Shown in pieces: positions 7,413 through 13,453 of a DNA stretch of 14,656 nucleotides. This DNA comes from Ruminococcaceae bacterium UBA7075 (GTDB taxonomy: Bacteria > Bacillota > Clostridia > Oscillospirales > Acutalibacteraceae), in NCBI GenBank assembly GCA_002493635.1, contig DKZL01000010.1:1-14656 (forward strand), in the 5' to 3' direction. The notes beneath the pieces were generated by a model. It saw nothing but the letters and a program-made list of their open reading frames with translations. It searched no databases and was not told the DNA's origin. Made by a program: the position numbers and the translations under genes. Each line of letters begins with the position of its first letter. Within the stretch, counting starts at the first letter, position 1.

Positions 7413-8453
7413 ATGAGTGCAACCATAGGTGCGGCACTGAAGAAAATAGCAGTTGCTCTGCTCACAGATAAAAAGGTAATAAAAACAATAGGCGGTATCG
7501 TTATCGGCATAATCATAATTGTGGTTATGCCGATTGTTGCTGTTGTATCAGTTTTTAACGGCAGTATGGATATTGATACAGACAAGCTCTACCAGTCTAT
7601 CCAAGAAAACATTTCGGCAGAGCAGATGGAAAATCTACAGCTTATCAACGATACAATGACAGAGGTTGAAAATCAACTGAAAAATAAAAAGTTGTCCGAC
7701 TATAACACACAGGCAGAGGTTATATATTTGTTTTCTTTGTCCGATAAATCAAAGGATGAGAATTTTGTAAAAAACTTTGTATCCTGTTTCAAGAAGAATC
7801 AGTCTGATGAGGATTTGATAAATTCAGTCAATCAGAAATTCGGAACGGAGATTGAGTATGACGAGTTTCAAAAGATGATGCAATCAATCAAGGGTGCAGA
7901 AATCAGCACCGCAGGCTTTACCGATAAGACAACAAAAAACAACCTCGACCTTGTCAAATGGTGCGAGAACGCATACAAAAACGGCTGGGGTTATGTGTAT
8001 GGTGGTTACGGTCAGGTCTGCACAAAGCAGTATCTTGACCAACAGGCGAGTCTGTTTCCCGGCAACAACGAGGCGGGCGGTGAAATGCGACAGGTCGGCG
8101 AGAAGTGGCTCGGCAAAAGAGTCTGCGACTGCATAGGCTTGATAAAATCCTATGCTTGGTACAACGCTGACAGCGGAGAAATTGTCGCAGGCTCAAACGG
8201 TTTTACAGACTGCGGTGCAAATTCCATTTGGAGTAGCGTTACAGATAGCGGACCAATTTCTAATATGCCTGACACACCCGGACTTGCTGTCTGGATGGAC
8301 AGACACATCGGAGTGTATATCGGCAACGGAGAAGTAATCGAAGCACAAGGCACAGCCTACGGAGTTGTCAAAACTCAGCTTAACGGTCGAGATTGGACGA
8401 AGTGGCTTAAAATACCGAATATCAAATATGTAAACCAAAGCAATAAGAAATGA
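7413..8453 (+). CDS. membrane-anchored NlpC/P60 peptidoglycan hydrolase (conjugation lysin)
   Basis: A 346-aa protein. It has a hydrophobic anchor at about 25-50 (TIGGIVIGIIIIVVMPIVAVVSVF), a charged extracellular spacer with coiled-coil tendency (about 58-160), and a C-terminal NlpC/P60 domain. Catalytic residues are visible as Cys240 in CDCIGLIKS and His298 in DRHIGVYIG, followed by EVIEAQG, which gives the third polar site. Such enzymes (Tn916 Orf14 and CD1108-like) cut the peptide of peptidoglycan so the channel can cross the wall. AGAAGGTGG at 7398-7406 fixes the ATG at 7413; an upstream in-frame TTG at 7377 lies in the terminator stem. The usual extra N-terminal lysozyme/SLT domain of Tn916-type homologues is absent, so this is a single-catalytic-domain version. 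Confidence 0.88.
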   Translation: MSATIGAALKKIAVALLTDKKVIKTIGGIVIGIIIIVVMPIVAVVSVFNGSMDIDTDKLYQSIQENISAEQMENLQLINDTMTEVENQLKNKKLSDYNTQAEVIYLFSLSDKSKDENFVKNFVSCFKKNQSDEDLINSVNQKFGTEIEYDEFQKMMQSIKGAEISTAGFTDKTTKNNLDLVKWCENAYKNGWGYVYGGYGQVCTKQYLDQQASLFPGNNEAGGEMRQVGEKWLGKRVCDCIGLIKSYAWYNADSGEIVAGSNGFTDCGANSIWSSVTDSGPISNMPDTPGLAVWMDRHIGVYIGNGEVIEAQGTAYGVVKTQLNGRDWTKWLKIPNIKYVNQSNKK

Positions 8454-8467
8454 CGAGGTGATTTTTT

Positions 8468-8698
8468 ATGAAGAAAACAAGCGTAAGCATTATGTACGAT
8501 GATGAAAAGCTGAATGCAATCAGGCTGTATATGTCACAGCGTGATTTGGATTTCAAAGAAGAGCTTGAAAAATCTGTGGACTCGCTGTACGCAAAATATG
8601 TTCCTGCAAATGTGAGAGAGTTTATTGATATGAAAGGTTCACAGGTAAAACCGTCCAAGCCTAAAAAGCCAAAGATTGAAAGTGAGGAAAAGACTTGA
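8468..8698 (+). CDS. DUF6103-like small protein
   Basis: A 76-aa protein: MKKTSVSIMYDDEKLNAIRLYM, a long charged helix (QRDLDFKEELEKSVDSLYAKYVPANVREFIDMK), and a Lys/Pro tail (KPSKPKKPKIESEEK). The N-terminal strand followed by a helix resembles a ribbon-helix-helix fold. The VPANVREFIDMK segment is what I remember of the DUF6103 family of Clostridia ICEs. Function is unknown; a DNA- or protein-binding regulator is possible. GAGGTGA at 8455-8461 supports the ATG, and the stop overlaps the next start (TTGA at 8695-8698). Confidence 0.7.
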   Translation: MKKTSVSIMYDDEKLNAIRLYMSQRDLDFKEELEKSVDSLYAKYVPANVREFIDMKGSQVKPSKPKKPKIESEEKT

Positions 8699-9714
8699 GG
8701 ACGCAAAATTTTGGAATAGAAATAGAAATGACCGGCATCACTCGCAGTACTGCGGCGAAATTGATAGCCGGTTATTTTGATACAGACGCAACTCATGTCG
8801 GCGGTTGCTATGACGCATATTCTGTTCGTGATAATGACGGCAGAATGTGGAAGATTATGCGTGACGCAAGCGTTAGATGTGAAAATCGTTCAGGACAGAA
8901 CGCAAGCTCTCTTTACTCGGTGGAATTTGTCACTCCGATTTGCAATTACGATGACATTGAAACCATACAGGAACTTGTCAGAAAGCTTCGTGGCGCAGGT
9001 GCAAGAGTCAACTCAAGTTGTGGTCTGCATTGCCACATAGATGCTTCAAGACATACACCCAAAACGCTTCGCAATATCGTAAACATTATGGCGGCGAAAG
9101 AGGACTTGCTCTATAAGGCTTTGAAAGTGAATGTGTCAAGAGAACATTACTGTCAGAAGATGGACACTCGTTTCCTTGATGAAATCAATAACCGTCCTCC
9201 TATGTCAATGGAGCAGATAAAGTCAATGTGGTATGACGGCGAAGATTACAGTTACCGACACTATGATGACACACGCTATCACGCTTTGAATCTTCACAGC
9301 GTGTTCTACAAGGGGACAATTGAATTTCGTCTTTTCAATTCTACCTTGCATGCAGGAGAAGTAAAGTCAGCGATTCAGCTGTGCCTTGCAATCAGCCATC
9401 AGGCGTTGATTCAAAAGTCTGCAAGGCACGCTAAAACTCAGTCGGATAATGAAAAATACACTTTCAGAACTTGGCTTTTGAGATTGGGTTTGATAGGTGA
9501 CGAGTTCAAAACGGCTCGTCATCATCTGCTGAAAAATCTTGAGGGCAACATTGCGTGGAAGGATCCTGCGCAGGCTGAAAAGCAAAAGGAAAGACTTGCT
9601 CAAAAACGAGCCGCAGAACATAATAATACAAATGAAAATATAAATATCAACGAACCCGAATCTGAAACTGCAAATGAGCAGAATGAGGATTCGGGTTTTG
9701 TTATGAGTATGTAG
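8695..9714 (+). CDS. amidoligase (ATP-grasp/glutamine-synthetase-like, Amidoligase_2)
   Basis: A 339-aa protein with a TTG start overlapping the previous stop. The N-terminal FGIEIEMTG (Glu9, Glu11) is the metal-binding start of the glutamine-synthetase-like amidoligases. CGLHCHID (His112, His114) and KGTIEFRLFN (Glu210, Arg212) are the other hallmark motifs. The family joins an amine and a carboxylate at the expense of ATP and is predicted to modify peptides or cell-wall components. The last about 60 residues (EKQKERLAQKRAAEHNN...) are low-complexity, Asn/Glu-rich and probably disordered. The next gene encodes a gamma-glutamylcyclotransferase, a pairing repeatedly noted for this family: one enzyme makes gamma-glutamyl-type bonds, the other removes them. 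The substrate is unknown. Confidence 0.88.
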   Translation: MRTQNFGIEIEMTGITRSTAAKLIAGYFDTDATHVGGCYDAYSVRDNDGRMWKIMRDASVRCENRSGQNASSLYSVEFVTPICNYDDIETIQELVRKLRGAGARVNSSCGLHCHIDASRHTPKTLRNIVNIMAAKEDLLYKALKVNVSREHYCQKMDTRFLDEINNRPPMSMEQIKSMWYDGEDYSYRHYDDTRYHALNLHSVFYKGTIEFRLFNSTLHAGEVKSAIQLCLAISHQALIQKSARHAKTQSDNEKYTFRTWLLRLGLIGDEFKTARHHLLKNLEGNIAWKDPAQAEKQKERLAQKRAAEHNNTNENININEPESETANEQNEDSGFVMSM

Positions 9715-9727
9715 AAAGGATTTTAAA

Positions 9728-10264
9728 ATGAAAAAGAAATTATACATTGCCTATGGCAGTAATCTCAATTTAAATCAGATGAAATACCGTTGTCCTACAG
9801 CAAAGCTTGTCGGAAAGGGTGTAGTAGAGAATTACGAATTACAGTTCAAGGGTATGCCTCACTGTTCCTATGCGACAATTGCGCCTTGCATCGGCAAGTC
9901 CGTTCCCGTTGCACTGTGGGAGCTTCAGCCGAGAGATGAAAAACTGCTTGACCGCTACGAGGGTTATCCCTCTCACTACTTCAAACAGGACTTGCCTGTG
10001 AAATTGAATAGCGGATCTGAACTGACTGCGATGGTTTACATTATGAACCTTAAGCAGGATTTTGGCTTGCCCAGTGCAAGCTACTACGATACAGTGTCGC
10101 AGGGCTACAAGGACTGCGGTTTTGATTTGAAAGTTTTAAACGAAGCCGTGAATGACAGTGCAGAAAAGTTCTACGAAAACCTTGAACAGAACAATCTGTT
10201 TGATTCACCCGATGAAGATGATGACGAAGATTTTACAAATGAGATTGGCGGTATGAACTTATGA
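9728..10264 (+). CDS. gamma-glutamylcyclotransferase (AIG2/GGCT) family protein
   Basis: A 178-aa protein. YGSNL at residues 9-13 is the substrate-binding loop of the GGCT/AIG2 fold, and Glu78 in DRYEGYP is the catalytic acid. The ALWEL and AMVYIMN strands complete the barrel (about 1-130). A very acidic tail (DSPDEDDDEDFTNE) follows. The fold cyclises gamma-glutamyl amines, releasing 5-oxoproline. GAAAGGA and 8 spacer bases precede the ATG at 9728. It lies 13 bases after the amidoligase and overlaps the next gene by four (ATGA), so the three genes are probably expressed together. The true substrate is more likely linked to the amidoligase product than to glutathione, but this is inference. 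Confidence 0.9.
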   Translation: MKKKLYIAYGSNLNLNQMKYRCPTAKLVGKGVVENYELQFKGMPHCSYATIAPCIGKSVPVALWELQPRDEKLLDRYEGYPSHYFKQDLPVKLNSGSELTAMVYIMNLKQDFGLPSASYYDTVSQGYKDCGFDLKVLNEAVNDSAEKFYENLEQNNLFDSPDEDDDEDFTNEIGGMNL

Positions 10265-10653
10265 ACGAGAGAAAGAAATTGAAAAAGCAACTCGGTGGTA
10301 AATATATTTTCAAAACGTATTTGTCTGTAAACGAAATTAAGAAATTACTTTCCGAAAATCCAAAGGACAAGCACGACACTCTTTTTGCTTCACTCACAGT
10401 CGGCTGTGTAAAAATCAACGCTGTTGTATTTCCCACACCCGATAAAGTGCTCCTCGGATTTGACGTTCTTGTAAAGGATACACCCGATAGCAAGGAATGG
10501 ATTTGCTATGATACGCTATCGGACGAAATTAAGTTATCTCCTCGCAGTATAGAACAATCAATGTTCGATATTCTGAATCGTGAGGTTAAGGAGTACGGAC
10601 TGTCATATACCGAGTGCAATTTTGAAGTGATAAACGGCAAAGTGATTAAGTAA
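10261..10653 (+). CDS. unrecognised 130-aa protein of the amidoligase operon
   Basis: A 130-aa soluble protein with a basic start (MNERKKLKKQLGGKYIFKTYL). A core of alternating strands follows (TLFASLTVGCVKINAVVFP, KVLLGFDVLVKDTP, EWICYDTL), then a helix (EQSMFDILNREVKEYGLSYTEC). Two cysteines (about 49 and 81) and CNFEVINGK near the end are visible. I do not recognise a family with confidence. The ATG at 10261 overlaps the GGCT stop (ATGA), so it is translated together with it, and it is the last gene before the non-coding region upstream of the relaxosome genes. A role tied to the amidoligase/GGCT pair is guilt by association. Confidence 0.7.
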   Translation: MNERKKLKKQLGGKYIFKTYLSVNEIKKLLSENPKDKHDTLFASLTVGCVKINAVVFPTPDKVLLGFDVLVKDTPDSKEWICYDTLSDEIKLSPRSIEQSMFDILNREVKEYGLSYTECNFEVINGKVIK

Positions 10654-10690
10654 AGAATAACGGCAGTATTCTCGCCACATTTGCCCTGTG

Positions 10691-10957
10691 TCGGCTTTTA
10701 AAGGAGAAGTAGGGAAAGTATCCGAAATCGAATAAAAGCCGAAATCGGGCGGTTTGTGGCTAGGTGTGAAAAATCAGAGTTACGGCAAATCGGGCAGTTT
10801 TTCAAGGGTTGAATTTTAAGCAGGATAAAGGCGTATTCCGTGCAAGCACGGATTCGCCGAAAAACACCGACCGGCAACGCCGTTCGGGGATTTTCAAAGG
10901 TGTTACTTTTTTCGGATTGTGTTACCGATTGTATTCCAAACTGCCCGATTTTGCCGT
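10691..10957. repeat. putative oriT: nested inverted and direct repeats upstream of the relaxosome genes
   Basis: The 358-base gap 10654-11011 has no convincing gene. A long inverted repeat has arms 10782-10800 (ACGGCAAATCGGGCAGTTT) and 10938-10957, with one bulged T in the right arm. Between them lie CCGAAAAA/TTTTTCGG plus AACACC/GGTGTT (10857-10868 with 10899-10915) and a hairpin TCCGTGC-AA-GCACGGA (10837-10852) flanked by GGCG/CGCC. A small CGGC-AAC-GCCG (10872-10882) also lies inside. TCGGCTTTTA (10691-10700) pairs with TAAAAGCCGA (10733-10742). The motif AAATCGGGC(R)GTTT occurs directly at 10742-10755 and 10787-10800 and inverted at 10938-10951. GTGTTAC occurs at 10900, 10919 and 10987. 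Placement just before the DNA-binding and relaxase genes makes oriT the best explanation; no known nick sequence is recognised. Confidence 0.55.
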
Positions 10958-11011
10958 TTTGATGAAGTTTTTAATGAATACCCGAAGTGTTACCGAAAGG
11001 AAAGGTGAAAA

Positions 11012-11413
11012 ATGGACAACGATTCAAAGAGAATAGGACTGTATATAGGTAAGGATTTACTCAAAGCCTGCGACAATGCAATCTCAAGAACCAACGCAAC
11101 ATCACGAAGCGAATTCATATCTGATGCAATAGAATTTTACATTGCTTGGTTAAACTCAAGAAATGTAAGCAAGGTGCTTACTCCTGCACTTGAATCCGTC
11201 ATCAGTTCAAAAATTCTTGATACAGAGGACAGGATTGCAAGGGTTCTGTTCAAGCAGGGCGTGGAACTTGCAATGCTGATGCATGTTGTTGCGGCGACCA
11301 ATGATATTACCGAAGGACAGCTGAGAGATTTAAGAAAAATATGTGTTGATGAGGTCAAACGCAACAGCGGTAAATACAAGTTTGATGATGCAGTCAGATT
11401 TCAGAAAGGGTAA
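11012..11413 (+). CDS. ribbon-helix-helix relaxosome accessory protein (MobC-like)
   Basis: A 133-aa protein. The N-terminal KRIGLYIGKDLLKACDNAIS strand and the SRSEFISDAIEFYIAWL helix form a ribbon-helix-helix DNA-binding domain (about 6-50). The rest is helical and ends in a basic stretch. It precedes the relaxase by three bases (stop 11411-11413, next ATG 11417) and follows the repeat region, the usual position of the accessory protein that binds oriT and helps the relaxase. The ribosome binding site is AAGGAAAGG at 10998-11005. Autoregulation by binding the upstream repeats is possible. It is similar in role, not clearly in sequence, to MobC/TraJ. Confidence 0.75.
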   Translation: MDNDSKRIGLYIGKDLLKACDNAISRTNATSRSEFISDAIEFYIAWLNSRNVSKVLTPALESVISSKILDTEDRIARVLFKQGVELAMLMHVVAATNDITEGQLRDLRKICVDEVKRNSGKYKFDDAVRFQKG

Positions 11414-11416
11414 GCT

Positions 11417-12841
11417 ATGCCAAGAATTATTATGAAATCACCGTACATCAAACCGAATTCCAAAACTCATATCGGGAATTATGTTTCATATATTGCGACT
11501 CGTGACGGAGTTGAAAAGGTTGACAGCACACAAAAGTTTATGGAAGCGACTGAAAAACAAAAGCAGATTATTAAGAAATTGCTTTCTGACTATCCTGACT
11601 CAAAGGACTTATATGAGTATCAAGATTATCTTGATAAGCCGAACAGAGGTAATGCAGATGAATTGATTTTGCGGATTGCCGAAACCCATGCTGAACTATT
11701 CGGTGACCGAGAAAAATATGTAAGCTACATTGCACAGCGACCGAGAGTAGAAAAAGTATCTTCACACGGCTTATTTACTGATGACGGCGTGCCGATTTTT
11801 CTTTCAAAAGTTCAAAAGGAGATTGCAGAAAGCAAGAGTAATGTATGGACTCATATTATTTCTCTCAAGCGAGAAGATGCGGAACGGCTCGGCTACAACA
11901 ATGCAAAAGCTTGGATGAATCTTCTTCGCTCACAGCGAAATATAATAGCGGAAAATATGAAAATCGCTCCCGAAAATTTCAGATGGTATGCGGCATTTCA
12001 TAACGAGGGACACCATCCTCACATTCATATGATTGCATATTCCACAAAGCCGAATGAAGCGTATCTGACTGAAAAAGGCATTGAAAACATAAAGTCAAAT
12101 CTTGCAAAGGTAATCTTCCGTCAGGACTTGATAAGTATTTATCAGAAGCAAACCGAACACAGGGATAAGCTCCGAGCCGAGGCTCGTGACATAGTAGATG
12201 ATTTGGTTTCAAAAATCAACTCAGAAATATATATCAGCGCGTCAATTCAGCATAAGCTGTTGGAGCTTGCCGACAGACTTTCAAAGACGAAAGGTAAAAA
12301 GGTTTACGGCTATCTCAAGCCTGAAGTAAAAGCAATCGTTGATTCTATTGTTGAAGAGCTTGCCAATGACAGCAGAATTAAAAAGCTATATGATTTATGG
12401 TATGAGCAAAAGGAAAACACAATTCGCACTTACACGGATGAAATGCCTGACAGGATTCCGCTTGCCCAAAACAAGGAATTCAAGTCAATCAAGAATGCAA
12501 TAATCAAGGAAGCGTTGAAATTAAATGTCACCGAAGATGAAGCAGAAGAAAGCGAGAACACAGACGAAGAATCTGTTTCAAATCCCTTTGAATACGAAGA
12601 AAACACCTTTGCCGAATCAGTCATTGATTCAGACAGAGGTGTTCTGTATCCTCGTTATTCAATTAAAACCAACCGCAACAGCGTTGCAGTTTCCTCTCTT
12701 TATCTCCTGCGCTACCTCTGCAACATAATTCAAAATCAACTCCGCTTTGAAGAAAAGCAGAAATCACAGCGAACGGATAAAAAGTTGCAACAGAAGATAA
12801 ATGATAAAAAGCAGGATCAGGGGTTGAAGATGCAAGTTTGA
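11417..12841 (+). CDS. MobP3-like relaxase
   Basis: A 474-aa DNA-nicking enzyme. The metal-binding signature is FHNEGHHPHIHM, with His195, His199, His200, His202 and His204, the HUH-type/MobP motif 3. Candidate nucleophile tyrosines lie in YVSYIATR (22-29) near the N-terminus. A 14-residue segment of that region recurs at 101-114 (YVSYIAQRPRVEKV against YVSYIATRDGVEKV). The opening PRIIMKSPYIKP and the NVWTHIISLKREDAERLGYNNA region match the MobP3 relaxases of Clostridia ICEs. Beyond about 240 the protein is helical and charged, with an acidic low-complexity stretch (EDEAEESENTDEE) near 375-400, and ends in a basic tail (KQKSQRTDKKLQQK). The relaxase would cut at the upstream repeat region and stay attached to the transferred strand. 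Confidence 0.9.
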   Translation: MPRIIMKSPYIKPNSKTHIGNYVSYIATRDGVEKVDSTQKFMEATEKQKQIIKKLLSDYPDSKDLYEYQDYLDKPNRGNADELILRIAETHAELFGDREKYVSYIAQRPRVEKVSSHGLFTDDGVPIFLSKVQKEIAESKSNVWTHIISLKREDAERLGYNNAKAWMNLLRSQRNIIAENMKIAPENFRWYAAFHNEGHHPHIHMIAYSTKPNEAYLTEKGIENIKSNLAKVIFRQDLISIYQKQTEHRDKLRAEARDIVDDLVSKINSEIYISASIQHKLLELADRLSKTKGKKVYGYLKPEVKAIVDSIVEELANDSRIKKLYDLWYEQKENTIRTYTDEMPDRIPLAQNKEFKSIKNAIIKEALKLNVTEDEAEESENTDEESVSNPFEYEENTFAESVIDSDRGVLYPRYSIKTNRNSVAVSSLYLLRYLCNIIQNQLRFEEKQKSQRTDKKLQQKINDKKQDQGLKMQV

Positions 12842-12852
12842 TAAACTGGAAT

Positions 12853-13350
12853 TTATATTTTTTTCTGCAAATAAATCATATCTATCAGTTGAGTACCTGC
12901 TTCATATATTGAATGGTCATAATTATCCGTGAAGAAGTTTTTAATGCTATGCGAACGAATAAATCCACACTTCTCATAAAAAGGAATTGTCAACGGACTA
13001 TCCCCTGTGCCAACTTGCAATATAGAATACTTCCCTTTGTATGTCGTAGCAACGAAGTCAATTAGTGCTTTACCATAACCCTTTCCCTGATATTCTGGTT
13101 CAGTTGCAATGTTTTTAATTTCAAGGACACCGTTCCCCTCGTCTGTTATCACACATTCGCACTTAACTCCATCATCGTCCAAAACATACATTGTCCCCTT
13201 ATTAAGATACCTGTCTATCATATCCTCTTGCTCATCTGCTAATAGCAGCAACGGAAGAAATTGTTTTTTATTCTCCCTGATTTCTTTAATTTTCATATCA
13301 ACTTGCTCCCTAAATTCCGGTTTATCGGTTAAATATTTTACAATTATCAT
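12853..13350 (-). CDS. GNAT-family N-acetyltransferase
   Basis: A 165-aa protein. The N-terminal strand IIVKYLT, the NIATEPEYQGKGYGKALIDFV segment (motif A with the acetyl-CoA loop Q-G-K-G-Y-G) and the FYEKCGFIRSHSI segment (motif B) are classic GNAT features. NFFTDNYDHSIYEAGTQLIDMIYLQKKI at the C-terminus is typical of a small Clostridia subgroup. The substrate is unknown. The ATG at 13350 keeps the first beta strand but has no ribosome binding site. An alternative ATG at 13296 has a good AGGGAG (13306-13311) but would remove that strand. Minus-strand TTGATA (13373-13378) and TATGAT (13351-13356), spaced 16, form a possible promoter that abuts the long start. It is convergent with the relaxase gene and AT-richer than it. 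Confidence 0.85.
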   Translation of the reverse strand: MIIVKYLTDKPEFREQVDMKIKEIRENKKQFLPLLLLADEQEDMIDRYLNKGTMYVLDDDGVKCECVITDEGNGVLEIKNIATEPEYQGKGYGKALIDFVATTYKGKYSILQVGTGDSPLTIPFYEKCGFIRSHSIKNFFTDNYDHSIYEAGTQLIDMIYLQKKI

Positions 13351-13436
13351 ATCATAGATAAATAGAATTGTCTATCAAAAATCGCCCACCGCCAAGGAAT
13401 AACTGCACCCAAACGCTGATAGGTGCCTCCTGTCAT
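13347..13436 (-). other. 29-codon open frame overlapping the GNAT start
   Basis: ATG at 13436 to TGA at 13347-13349 on the minus strand gives MTGGTYQRLGAVIPWRWA and 11 more residues; its TGA overlaps the GNAT ATG (ATGA). No ribosome binding site precedes it, though AGGAGG lies inside it. It could be a coupling leader peptide, a remnant of a larger gene, or chance. Confidence 0.2.
13351..13378 (-). promoter_or_regulatory. possible promoter for the GNAT gene
   Basis: On the minus strand TTGATA (13373-13378) and TATGAT (13351-13356) are spaced by 16 bases. Start of transcription would fall inside the long version of the coding region, which favours the downstream ATG at 13296 or means the boxes are coincidental. 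ATAGA...TCTAT arms with a 12-base centre overlap the spacer and could be an operator. Confidence 0.35.
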
Positions 13437-13453
13437 AGTGAAGTGTGCTTGAT

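Noticed and set aside
10809..11036. 75-aa open frame over the repeat region
   Set aside because: No ribosome binding site, composition driven by the inverted repeats, and overlap with the well-supported start of the ribbon-helix-helix gene.
13379..13453. ICE attachment site near the recombinase stop
   Set aside because: GCACC/GGTGC (5 bp) inverted repeat is too short, and no matching copy elsewhere in the window can be found to define a boundary.
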